From Sphingosinicella sp. YJ22 (GTDB lineage: Bacteria > Pseudomonadota > Alphaproteobacteria > Sphingomonadales > Sphingomonadaceae), in assembly GCF_011320075.1 (NCBI RefSeq), contig NZ_JAANPA010000004.1, forward strand, positions 36,921 to 100,920: DNA of 64,000 nt. Direction: 5' to 3'. The translations under genes were made by a program, and so were the position numbers. The notes beneath the pieces were generated by a model. That model searched no databases. It was given only the letters and a program-made list of their open reading frames with translations, and was not told the origin of the DNA. Below, piece by piece: positions 10,457 to 17,919 of this stretch; position 1 is the stretch's first letter; the number at the start of each line of letters is the position of its first letter.

Positions 10457-11845
10457 ATGTCGCTTGATATTCTCATCGTCGACGACGAGCAGGACATTCG
10501 CGAGCTCGTCTCGGGCGTGCTGGAGGACGAGGGTTATACGACCCGAACGGCCGCCAACAGCCAGAGCGCTCTTCAGGCGCTCGCCGAGCGGCGGCCGTCG
10601 CTGGCGCTGCTCGACGTGTGGCTTCAGGGCTCCAAGCTCGACGGCCTTCAGCTCCTCCAGGAGATCAAACGGCGCGATCCGACCCTGCCGGTGCTGATGA
10701 TCTCCGGCCACGGCAATCTCGACACCGCGGTCGCGGCGATCCGCCAAGGCGCGGTCGACTTCATCGAGAAGCCGTTCGAGGCCGGGCATCTCGTCCACCT
10801 CGTCCACCGCGCCACCGAGACCGAGCGGCTTCGGCGCGAGAATGAGAGCCTGAGGCAGCAGGTCGGCCAGGAGATGGAGCTGACCGGCTCGTCGACCGCG
10901 CTCAACCAGGTTCGAGCAACGCTGAAGCGGGTCGCCGCGACCGGAAGCCGGGTGTTGATCACCGGCCCCGCCGGAGTCGGCAAGGAAGTGGCGGCGCGGC
11001 TTCTGCACAATTGGAGCCCGCGCACCCGCGGCCCGTTCGTCGTCGTCGGCGCCGCCCAGATGACCCCGGAGCGAGTCGAGGAGGAGCTGTTCGGAGTGGA
11101 GGAGGGCGGCGAGCTCGTCCGCCCCGGCCTGCTCGAGCAGGCGCATGGCGGCACCCTCTACGTCGACGAGGTCGCCGACATGCCGGCCTCGACCCAGGGC
11201 AAGATCCTGCGCGTGCTGACCGACCAGAGCTTCTCGCGGGTCGGCGGCCAGCGCATCGTCAAGGTCGACATGCGGGTCGTCTCGTCGACCGCGCGCAACC
11301 TCCAGGACGAGATCGCCGCCGGGCGCTTCCGCGAGGACCTCTATTACCGCCTCAACGTGGTTCCGGTGCACGTGCCGGCGCTGGCCGAGCGGCGCGAGGA
11401 CATCCCCGAGCTGGTCACCCGCTTTGCCGCGCGGTTCGCGGCCGAGCGACGGGTGGGGACGCCCAACATCTCGGCCGACGCGCTCGCGGCGCTCCAGGCC
11501 TTTGACTGGCCGGGCAACGTCCGCCAGCTCAGGAACGTGATCGAGCGGACGGTGATCCTCGCGCCGGGCGAGCGCATCGGCTGCATCGAGATCGACATGC
11601 TGCCGCCCGAGATCCTCAGCGACCAGGCGCAGCTGACCCCGAGCGAGGCGGTCAAGGCGATCATGGGCACGCCGCTGCGCGAGGCGCGCGAGACGTTCGA
11701 GCGCGAATATCTTCGCGTCCAGATCCGACGCTTCTCCGGCAACATCTCGCGCACCGCGACCTTCATCGGCATGGAGCGCTCGGCATTGCACCGGAAATTG
11801 AAGGCCTTGGGCCTCGGGGAGACGCGCGGCGAGAGCGACGAGTAG
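10457..11845 (+). CDS. ntrX: NtrX-type response regulator with AAA+ domain
   Basis: Response regulator partner of NtrY, 462 residues. The receiver domain (about 1-120) has the acidic pair Asp9/Asp10, the phosphoacceptor Asp53 and Lys105. The AAA+ domain has Walker A GPAGVGKE (170-177) and a Walker B region GGTLYVDEVAD. The C-terminal Fis-type helix-turn-helix includes GNISRTATFIGMERSALHRK. Where sigma-54 activators carry GAFTGA, after ELFG, this protein reads ELFGVEEGGELVRPG. The sigma-54 contact loop is missing, so it probably acts without sigma-54 or as a repressor. Start ATG 10457 is preferred to a TTG 9 bp upstream. Confidence 0.93.
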   Translation: MSLDILIVDDEQDIRELVSGVLEDEGYTTRTAANSQSALQALAERRPSLALLDVWLQGSKLDGLQLLQEIKRRDPTLPVLMISGHGNLDTAVAAIRQGAVDFIEKPFEAGHLVHLVHRATETERLRRENESLRQQVGQEMELTGSSTALNQVRATLKRVAATGSRVLITGPAGVGKEVAARLLHNWSPRTRGPFVVVGAAQMTPERVEEELFGVEEGGELVRPGLLEQAHGGTLYVDEVADMPASTQGKILRVLTDQSFSRVGGQRIVKVDMRVVSSTARNLQDEIAAGRFREDLYYRLNVVPVHVPALAERREDIPELVTRFAARFAAERRVGTPNISADALAALQAFDWPGNVRQLRNVIERTVILAPGERIGCIEIDMLPPEILSDQAQLTPSEAVKAIMGTPLREARETFEREYLRVQIRRFSGNISRTATFIGMERSALHRKLKALGLGETRGESDE

Positions 11846-11901
11846 AGCGGTTGCGAGGCAGATGGGCACCGGCCGGCCCGGCAAGCGCGACCACAAGGAA
11901 T

Positions 11902-11935
11902 CTGGAGCGGTTCCGCGAATGTGGAACCGTTCCAG
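11902..11935 (+). repeat. hairpin between ntrX and hfq
   Basis: Inverted repeat with 13-nt arms (11902-11914 and 11923-11935; CTGGAGCGGTTCC against GGAACCGTTCCAG) pairing throughout with one G-T wobble around an 8-nt loop. No T-run follows, so it is not a textbook intrinsic terminator. It could mark the end of the ntrYX transcript, stabilise the mRNA end or be a dispersed palindromic repeat. The remainder of the 192-bp gap up to hfq shows nothing else I can name. Confidence 0.5.
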
Positions 11936-12037
11936 CGCCGGGCTGCAATTTGCCGCGGGATCGCCTATAGCGGGCGCAAATTCGCCACTCGGGTGAACAA
12001 CAGAAGCTCATAAGAAGCCGATCGGGGAGTGCGGGAC

Positions 12038-12532
12038 ATGGCCGACAAGGTCAACAATCTGCAGGACATGTTCCTGAACACGCTGCGGCGGTCGAAAACG
12101 CCGGTGACGATGTTCCTGGTCAAGGGCGTCAAGCTTCAGGGGATCATCACCTGGTTCGACAATTTCTCGGTGCTCCTGCGCCGCGACGGCCAGGCCCAGC
12201 TCATCTACAAGCATGCCATCTCGACGGTGATGCCGGCCCAGCCGATCGACCTCTCCGACATCCAGAAGGCGTTCGACGAGCAGGTCGAGAAGAAGAAGCC
12301 GACCCTGCTCCAGGAGGTGTTCCTCGCCGCGGTGCGCCGCTCGGGGGAGCCGGTGACGATGTTCCTCGTTAATGGCGTCATGCTGCAAGGCGAGATCGCG
12401 GCCTTCGACCTGTTCTGCATGCTGCTCCAGCGCGACGGCATGTCCCAGCTGGTCTACAAGCACGCCATCTCGACGGTGCAGCCGGAACATCCGGTGAGCC
12501 TGATCGAGCAGGCCGAGGAGCCTGACGCCTGA
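12038..12532 (+). CDS. hfq: tandem-domain Hfq (two Sm domains fused in one chain)
   Basis: RNA chaperone Hfq, which normally forms a hexamer of about 80-100-residue subunits that pairs small RNAs with mRNAs. This protein is 164 residues and contains two complete Sm units. Unit 1 is residues 8-66 ([30 protein letters not shown] at 57-64). Unit 2 is residues 91-149 ([30 protein letters not shown] at 140-147). A 24-residue polar linker (67-90) joins them. Both copies keep the proximal-face Gln and the YKHA lysine/histidine, so both look functional; a six-fold ring would need only three chains. Start ATG 12038. hflX follows directly, overlapping if it starts at CTG 12529. Confidence 0.95.
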   Translation: MADKVNNLQDMFLNTLRRSKTPVTMFLVKGVKLQGIITWFDNFSVLLRRDGQAQLIYKHAISTVMPAQPIDLSDIQKAFDEQVEKKKPTLLQEVFLAAVRRSGEPVTMFLVNGVMLQGEIAAFDLFCMLLQRDGMSQLVYKHAISTVQPEHPVSLIEQAEEPDA

Positions 12533-13854
12533 GCGTTTTCAACCGCGACGAAGCGGACGTCGCCCGCGGAGCACCAGCACTGATCGCCTTGCCCGAGCTC
12601 GGCGCCGGCAAGAGCCGCGACACCGACGCGCGGCTGGAGGAGGCGGCGGGCCTCGCCGAGGCGATCGGGATCGACGTGCGCGAGAAGCGCGCGTTCAAGA
12701 TCCGAAGCCCCCGGCCCAAGACGCTGTTCGGCCAGGGCCAGGTCGACGCGATCGCCGAGGCGATGCGCCAGTCCGAAGCCGAGCTGCTGATCGTCGACGG
12801 CACGGTGACCCCGATCCAGCAGAAGAACCTGGAGGACGCCACCAAGGCCAAGGTCATCGACCGAACCGGCCTCATCCTCGAGATCTTCGGCGAGCGCGCG
12901 GCAACCGCGGAAGGGCGGCTCCAGGTCGAGCTCGCCCATCTCGACTATCAGCAGGGCCGGCTGGTGCGGTCATGGACCCACCTCGAGCGGCAGAGGGGCG
13001 GCTTCGGCTTTCTCGGCGGCCCGGGCGAAACCCAGATCGAGGCCGACCGTCGGCTGATCCGCGACCGCATGGCGAAGCTTCGCCGCGAGCTGGAGGCGGT
13101 GACCCGTACCCGTTCGCTTCACCGGTCGCGCCGGCAGAAGGCGCCGTGGCCGGTGATCGCCCTGGTCGGCTACACCAATGCCGGCAAGTCGACCCTGTTC
13201 AACCGGCTGACCCGGTCCGAGGTGTTCGCCGAGAATCTGCTGTTCGCGACTCTCGACCCGACCATGCGCGAGATCGCGCTGCCCGGCCTCCCCAAGGCGA
13301 TCCTGTCCGACACGGTCGGCTTCATCTCCGATCTTCCGACCCAGCTCGTCGCGGCGTTCCGGGCCACGCTCGAGGAAGTGCTCGCGGCCGACATCATCGT
13401 CCATGTCCGCGACATCTCCCACCCCGACAGCGACGCCCAGCGCGAGGATGTCGAGCGGGTGCTCAAGGAGCTCGGACTGCTCGGCGGCCTAGACAGCGAC
13501 GACGCCGATGAAGGCGAGGGCCGCACGGGGATGATCGAGGCGTGGAACAAGATCGACCTGCTCGGCTCCGAGGAAGCCGCCAGCATCCGCGCCGAAGCGG
13601 AGCGCCGCGAGAACGTCGTGGTGCTGTCGGCGCTGAGCGGGGAAGGGGTGGACGACCTCCTCGCCTGCGCCGCCGCGCATCTGCGCAAGGACGCCCGCCT
13701 CCAGGAAGTGACGCTCGGCGCCGGCGACGGCGAGGCGATCGCCTGGCTCCACCAGCATGGCGAGGTCCTCCACCAGGAAAGCGAAGGCCTCGAGACCCGC
13801 CTGCTTGTCAGGATCGCCCCGGCGGAATGGGAGCGTTTCCAGTCGCGACGGTGA
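12529..13854 (+). CDS. hflX: GTPase HflX, probable CTG start
   Basis: Ribosome-associated GTPase that rescues or splits stalled ribosomes. Landmarks are the N-terminal nucleotide-binding half ([27 protein letters not shown]), the linker [17 protein letters not shown], then the G domain with [18 protein letters not shown] and NKID. Start choice: the earliest standard start in frame is TTG 12589, which would remove the first beta strand. From CTG 12529 the frame reads [24 protein letters not shown], which aligns with the start of other HflX proteins. GAGGAG lies 8 nt upstream of that CTG, and an in-frame stop at 12523 excludes anything earlier. From CTG the protein has 441 residues and overlaps the hfq stop by 4 nt. 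Confidence 0.88.
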   Translation: MSVFNRDEADVARGAPALIALPELGAGKSRDTDARLEEAAGLAEAIGIDVREKRAFKIRSPRPKTLFGQGQVDAIAEAMRQSEAELLIVDGTVTPIQQKNLEDATKAKVIDRTGLILEIFGERAATAEGRLQVELAHLDYQQGRLVRSWTHLERQRGGFGFLGGPGETQIEADRRLIRDRMAKLRRELEAVTRTRSLHRSRRQKAPWPVIALVGYTNAGKSTLFNRLTRSEVFAENLLFATLDPTMREIALPGLPKAILSDTVGFISDLPTQLVAAFRATLEEVLAADIIVHVRDISHPDSDAQREDVERVLKELGLLGGLDSDDADEGEGRTGMIEAWNKIDLLGSEEAASIRAEAERRENVVVLSALSGEGVDDLLACAAAHLRKDARLQEVTLGAGDGEAIAWLHQHGEVLHQESEGLETRLLVRIAPAEWERFQSRR

Positions 13855-13942
13855 CGAAAGGTCACACGAAAGTCACACCAAGCGCGTGCATCCCGATCGC
13901 CGGAAGCTGGCATAGTTTACAGGGTCGAGGGCTTTTCCGAGC

Positions 13943-13966
13943 GTCCGCTTGCGACCCATTGCGGAC
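13943..13966 (+). repeat. short inverted repeat downstream of hflX
   Basis: Arms GTCCGC (13943-13948) and GCGGAC (13961-13966) enclose a 12-nt loop in the 160 bp between hflX and the following gene remnant. A GTCCGC...GCGGAC palindrome of this kind occurs repeatedly in intergenic DNA of related bacteria as far as I recall, so it may be a dispersed repeat. No T-run follows. Confidence 0.3.
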
Positions 13967-14014
13967 ATTCAAGCGAGTCGTCATGGTTCCCCTTAACAAC
14001 GAGGCGAGCACCGG

Positions 14015-14437
14015 GTGAGCTTCTTGCTGTGGGACTTGCTGGCGGACGGTGAGCCGCGCTTCGACAACCCCTTCTCAATCACCACGTGGAACTGGCGGGC
14101 AATCGTGGAGGCTACGCCGCTCACAAGTTCTCCCAGACGAGCGGGCAAAAAGCTTGCACGAGAAGTGGAGCGATACTGGCGACCCTATCGGCCTTACCAA
14201 ATCCGAATCTTGGCTGGTAGCACGCGCGCTTCGAGACCAGGTGAGCACTTCCCTCGCTGCGGGGGAAAGACTGCTACTGAACGGCGACACAACCTTCCGG
14301 CCGGACGATTTTGTTATCCACCAAGGTGACGACGCTCACAAAAACTACAGCACGGATCGTGACGAGATCGAACGGTTCGCTACCTTTTGTGAGAGCTGCA
14401 ACGGGTTCCAGATTTGGACGCAAAGGCGGACGGCTAA
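14015..14437 (+). pseudogene. frame-broken remnant of a hypothetical gene
   Basis: No function recognised. The stretch is visibly less GC-rich than its neighbours. From GTG 14015 one frame gives a plausible start (MSFLLWDLLADGEPRF, then NPFSITTWNWRAIVE). From about 14110-14150 the protein-like sequence moves to the next frame (SWLVARALRDQVSTSLAAGE, LLLNGDTTFRPDDFVIHQ, NYSTDRDEIERFATFCES). Neither frame alone makes a sensible full protein. The end is uncertain: the second frame stays open to 14570 and would run into mazG, while a third frame stops at 14437. A frameshifted gene fits best; a sequencing error or two overlapping short genes are alternatives. Confidence 0.4.
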
Positions 14438-14518
14438 GCTTCTGTGTTCTACGACTTCAAAGAGTGAGCGCCTATCGCTACCTTGGAACATTAGCAGAAC
14501 ATCATTGGAAATGCAAGG

Positions 14519-15322
14519 CTATTCTGCCGCGGCAAGCTGCCTCTTGGCGCGCCGCCACAGGTCCTCATAGTCGTCGAGGCTGAGGTCGCGCAGCGGGCGG
14601 TCGGCCATTTGCTCGACGAGGCGGTAGCGGGTTTCGAAGCGCTGGGTGGCGCGGGCGAGGGCGGCTTCGGAGTCGAGGCCGTAATGGCGGGCGAGGTTGA
14701 CGACCGAGAAGAGGAGGTCGCCGATCTCGGCTTCGCGCTCGGCCGGGGTCTCGGCGGCGTCGATCTCGGCGAGCTCCTCGTCGATCTTCTCGCGGGGGCC
14801 GGCGGCGTCGGCCCAGTCGAAGCCCTGGCGCGCGGCGCGATTCTGGATCTTCTCGGCGCGGCGCAGCGCCGGCAGAGCGAGGGCGACTCCGTCGAGGACG
14901 CTTTCGTGATTGGCTTTATCGCGCTCGGCGGCCTTCAAGGCCTCCCAGTCGGGGCGCTCGGTCTCGCCGCCGAAGATGTGCGGGTGGCGGCGGACCATCT
15001 TGTCGCAGATGGCGCGGATGACGTCATGAATGGCGAAGGCGCCGCGCTCCTCGGCCATGCGGGCATGGTAGACGACCTGGAGCTGGAGATCGCCGAGCTC
15101 GTCCTTGAGGGCGGCCATGTCGTCGCGGGCGATGGCGTCGGCGACTTCGTAGGCTTCCTCGATCGTGTAGGGCGCGATCGTCTCGAAATTCTGGACGATG
15201 TCCCATTCGCAGCCGCTCTCGGGATCGCGAAGGCGCGCCATGATCGCGACGAGATCGTCGAGGGCGCCGATCGCCCGGGCTTCGTCGCTGCGTTCGGAGG
15301 CGGGTGTGAGGGAAGTCGCCAT
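14519..15322 (-). CDS. mazG: nucleoside triphosphate pyrophosphohydrolase MazG
   Basis: House-cleaning enzyme of 267 residues hydrolysing (d)NTPs, including non-canonical ones, to NMP and pyrophosphate. It has two MazG repeats. The first has the metal-binding TIEEAYEVADAI followed by KDELGDLQLQ. The second has EKIDEELAEID followed by EAEIGDLLFSVVN. Start ATG 15322. It is the last gene of the minus-strand series after the aspartic protease, with a 56-bp gap that contains an AT-rich dyad. In other alphaproteobacteria mazG sits close to hflX, as here, though in opposite orientation to it. Confidence 0.95.
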   Translation of the reverse strand: MATSLTPASERSDEARAIGALDDLVAIMARLRDPESGCEWDIVQNFETIAPYTIEEAYEVADAIARDDMAALKDELGDLQLQVVYHARMAEERGAFAIHDVIRAICDKMVRRHPHIFGGETERPDWEALKAAERDKANHESVLDGVALALPALRRAEKIQNRAARQGFDWADAAGPREKIDEELAEIDAAETPAEREAEIGDLLFSVVNLARHYGLDSEAALARATQRFETRYRLVEQMADRPLRDLSLDDYEDLWRRAKRQLAAAE

Positions 15323-15347
15323 GGATCAGGCCGTCTCCGTAAGTGCG

Positions 15348-15361
15348 ATAATATACATTAT
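15348..15361 (-). promoter_or_regulatory. AT-only dyad upstream of mazG
   Basis: Fourteen-base dyad (ATAAT, 4-nt centre, ATTAT on the coding strand of mazG) inside the 56-bp aspartic protease-mazG gap. Only one base of the 14 is G or C, which is striking in DNA this GC-rich. It could supply a -10 element (TATTAT) for mazG or an operator. I see no convincing -35 element. Confidence 0.25.
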
Positions 15362-15378
15362 GTAAAATGCCGGTGCGG

Positions 15379-15981
15379 TTACGAGCGCAGCACCAGCGTT
15401 CGCCCTTCCACGCCCCAGCTGCTCAGCGACGACAGGAAATTCATGCCGAGCACGTTCATGTCGCCAAACGCCTCGGAGATGTGGACCGCGACATTCTCGC
15501 GCTCGATGTCGCCGATGCTGATCGTGTCGGCGCGGCCGCGATCGACGCGAACGGTGCCATTGGCGGTGCGCACGATGGCCGGAAAACCCCGGCTCGGCGC
15601 GATGCCGACGCGGCGGGCGGTGCCGTGCGAGATGCTGGTGGTGGTCGCGCCGCTATCGACGAGGAAGCGGACGCGCTCGCCATTGACCTCGGCATTGACC
15701 CAGAAATGGCCGTCGGCGGCGAGGCGGATGCGGGTCTCGCCCGGAGCGGACTGCTCGACCTCGCCGCCGCGCGCCGCGAGCAGAAGGCGGTCGCCCAGCG
15801 CCGCGAAGTCGCCGCGGAAGGTGAAAATCACGAAGCCGGCGGCGAAGATCAGCACCCAGGCCGCAAACATCTTGAGCGCGGTGCCCATCGGCACCCGGCG
15901 CACGGCGAGCGCGCTGCCGACGAGGACCAGCACGCCGACCAGGTACAGAACGTGGATCGCCTGATCCCCACCCTCATTCAC
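15379..15981 (-). CDS. membrane-anchored retropepsin-like aspartic protease (TIGR02281-type)
   Basis: Protein of 200 residues with two hydrophobic segments at the N-terminus (about residues 7-23 and 31-50) and one pepsin-like lobe exported to the periplasm. The lobe carries the active-site motif FLVDSGATTTSIS and downstream NVLGMNFL, typical of clan AA single-lobe proteases that dimerise. The substrate is unknown. The start is GTG 15981, which overlaps the stop of the upstream MBL gene (GTGA), indicating translational coupling. The open frame further upstream runs inside the MBL gene and is not homologous. Confidence 0.85.
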   Translation of the reverse strand: MNEGGDQAIHVLYLVGVLVLVGSALAVRRVPMGTALKMFAAWVLIFAAGFVIFTFRGDFAALGDRLLLAARGGEVEQSAPGETRIRLAADGHFWVNAEVNGERVRFLVDSGATTTSISHGTARRVGIAPSRGFPAIVRTANGTVRVDRGRADTISIGDIERENVAVHISEAFGDMNVLGMNFLSSLSSWGVEGRTLVLRS

Positions 15982-16742
15982 AGCGCGATCTCCATGCCGT
16001 CGAAGCCAGGTTCTACATGGGGAGGAAGTTCGCGCAGCAAAGAGCGGTAGTCCATGCTGTTGTCCATATGGGTGAGGACGGCGTGGGCCGGCTTGAGCTG
16101 CTCGATATAGGACAGCGTTCGCTCGAGATGGCTGTGGGTCGGGTGCGGCCGGGCCCTCAGCGCATCGACGATCCACAGGTCGACGCCTTCGAACAGCTTG
16201 GCCATCTCGTCAGTCAACTCGTTGAAATCGGTTGAATATCCGATGCTCTTGCCATTCTGTTCGAAGCGCAGGCCGGTGCTTGTGATATTGCCGTGAGGCT
16301 GCTCGACGGCGCTGACGGCGACCGGGCCGATTTCGAGGCCGTCGCTGAGCAGATTGGGCTCGGCGCTGGCCGGGTAGCCCCATTTGCCTTCGAAGACATA
16401 GTCGAAGCGCTTGGTGAGGCTGCGCAACGTGCGCTCGCCGGCATAGCCTGCAACGGGCGAACCACGATTGTGGAAGATCTGCCTGAGATCGTCGATGCCG
16501 TGGCAGTGATCGGCATGCTCGTGGGTCCAGATCACCGCGTCGATGTCGCCCACGCCGGCGTCGAGCAGCTGGGCGCGCATGTCCGGCGTGGTGTCGACAA
16601 GGATGTTGGTGTCATCCGCGCCGACGAGGATCGAGACGCGGCTTCGGCGGTTGCGCGGCTCGTCGGGGTCGACGCTGCCCCAGTCGTTGCCGATGCGCGG
16701 CACGCCGGTCGAGGTGCCGCAGCCGAGGATCCGGACCTTCAC
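15978..16742 (-). CDS. MBL-fold metal-dependent hydrolase (PhnP-like)
   Basis: Metallo-beta-lactamase-fold phosphodiesterase of 254 residues. The N-terminus MKVRILGCGTSTGVPRIG and the metal motif THEHADHCHGID (His74, His76, Asp78, His79), plus a late HTHMDN-like segment (VLTHMDNSMDYR), place it among the phosphoribosyl cyclic phosphodiesterase PhnP-like proteins. This gene usually follows tatD in alphaproteobacteria, as here, and its substrate in that setting is not established. A 160-bp gap with a large inverted repeat separates it from tatD. Confidence 0.9.
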   Translation of the reverse strand: MKVRILGCGTSTGVPRIGNDWGSVDPDEPRNRRSRVSILVGADDTNILVDTTPDMRAQLLDAGVGDIDAVIWTHEHADHCHGIDDLRQIFHNRGSPVAGYAGERTLRSLTKRFDYVFEGKWGYPASAEPNLLSDGLEIGPVAVSAVEQPHGNITSTGLRFEQNGKSIGYSTDFNELTDEMAKLFEGVDLWIVDALRARPHPTHSHLERTLSYIEQLKPAHAVLTHMDNSMDYRSLLRELPPHVEPGFDGMEIAL

Positions 16743-16752
16743 AGCCCCCTCT

Positions 16753-16883
16753 CCTCCCTGTCGACGAAGGCGATGGGGAGGGGGACCATGCGCAGCATGG
16801 TGGAGGGGCTATTTCGCGCCCCGCCCCTCCACCACCGCCTCCGGCGGCGGTCCCCCTCCCCATGAGCTTCGCTCACAGGGAGG
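16753..16883. repeat. cloverleaf-like nested inverted repeat
   Basis: Nearly all of the tatD-MBL gap folds on itself. Outermost arms CCTCCCTGT (16753-16761) and ACAGGGAGG (16875-16883). Next a perfect 15-bp stem (16773-16787 with 16849-16863). Inside it are three hairpins: ATGC/GCAT (16788-16798), an 11-bp stem (16799-16809 with 16823-16833) and ACCGCC/GGCGGT (16834-16851). A further small hairpin (TGAGC/GCTCA) lies at 16863-16875. This is the architecture of a dispersed palindromic (REP/BIME- or MITE-like) element. Both strands can fold, and it lies inside a probable transcript. Confidence 0.8.
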
Positions 16884-16902
16884 ATTGGAGGAGCCCCTTC
16901 CC

Positions 16903-17679
16903 TCACCGCTTCGCCTTGGTGAAGAGGCGGTAGAAGTTGGCGGTGGTGGTTTCGGCGAGCTGTTCGACGGTTTCGCCGCGCAAGGTTGCGAGAAAGCGGG
17001 CGGTGTCGGCGACATAAGCGGGCTCGCAGGTGCGGCCGCGGTGGGGGACCGGGGCGAGGAAGGGCGAGTCGGTCTCGATGAGAAGGCGGCCGGCGGGGAG
17101 GTCCTTGGCGGTGGCCTGGAGATCCTCGGCCTTCTTAAAGGTGACGATCCCGGAGATCGAGATGGTGAGGCCGAGGTCGAGAACCTTGGCGGCGAAGTCG
17201 CGGCTCGCGGTGAAGCAGTGGATAAGGGCGGGATAGGCGCCCTTCCCCATCTCGTCGGCGAGGATGGCGTAAGTGTCGTCCTCGGCATCGCGGGTGTGGA
17301 CGATGAGCGGAAGCCCGGTCTCGCGGGCCGCGGCGATGTGGGCGCGGAAGCTCTGACGCTGCCGGTCGCGGTCGGACTTGTCGTAATAATAATCGAGGCC
17401 GCTCTCGCCGATTCCGATCACCTTGGGGTGGGCCGCCCTGGCGACCAGCGTCCCGGTCTCGACATCGGGATGGAGATCCGCCTCGTGCGGGTGGATCCCG
17501 ACCGACGCCATGACGTCATCCTCGCGCTCGGCGGTGGCGATGACGGCGTCCCACTCGCTCGAGCGGGTCGAGATGTTGAGCATGGCGCTGACGCCGGCGG
17601 CGCGGGCGCGGGCGAGCACCGCCGGCTGCTCCTCGACGAGACCGGCATAATTGAGGTGGCAGTGGCTATCGACGAACAT
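16903..17679 (-). CDS. tatD: TatD-family metal-dependent deoxyribonuclease
   Basis: TIM-barrel hydrolase of 258 residues of the TatD family (DNase, sometimes proofreading D-aminoacyl-tRNA). Metal ligands are visible: DSHCHLN at the N-terminus (His6, His8), GIGESGLDYYYD, IVHTRDAEDD, LIHCFT and ETDSPFLAP. In alphaproteobacteria it normally lies directly after metG. Here a plus-strand L,D-transpeptidase gene separates the two, and tatD starts divergently from it with a 240-bp gap in which I see no clear promoter. Confidence 0.93.
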   Translation of the reverse strand: MFVDSHCHLNYAGLVEEQPAVLARARAAGVSAMLNISTRSSEWDAVIATAEREDDVMASVGIHPHEADLHPDVETGTLVARAAHPKVIGIGESGLDYYYDKSDRDRQRQSFRAHIAAARETGLPLIVHTRDAEDDTYAILADEMGKGAYPALIHCFTASRDFAAKVLDLGLTISISGIVTFKKAEDLQATAKDLPAGRLLIETDSPFLAPVPHRGRTCEPAYVADTARFLATLRGETVEQLAETTTANFYRLFTKAKR

Positions 17680-17919
17680 GGTTCGCCAGATAGGCGCGGC
17701 GGCCGGGATGCGAAAGCCGCTCGTTCGTCCCGGCCGCGCCCGGCGGATCGGCCAAAGCGGCGGCGCGCGCGACGAATTCGTCGCGGCCTCGCGCGTTCGT
17801 CGCGCCGGGCAGCGCCCTCGCCGGTCCGACGCAGCTTCGTGAGGCTCGGTCGCCGGAGAGTCCGTGGCGCCTCAAGCGCATGGCATCCCAGTCTCGCAAT
17901 TCAGGAGAACGAGGGGACC

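Noticed and set aside
16543..17919. N-terminal extension of the L,D-transpeptidase frame
   Set aside because: The frame is open for about 460 codons upstream, but this part is antisense to tatD and the MBL gene; the ribosome site and signal peptide start at 17920.
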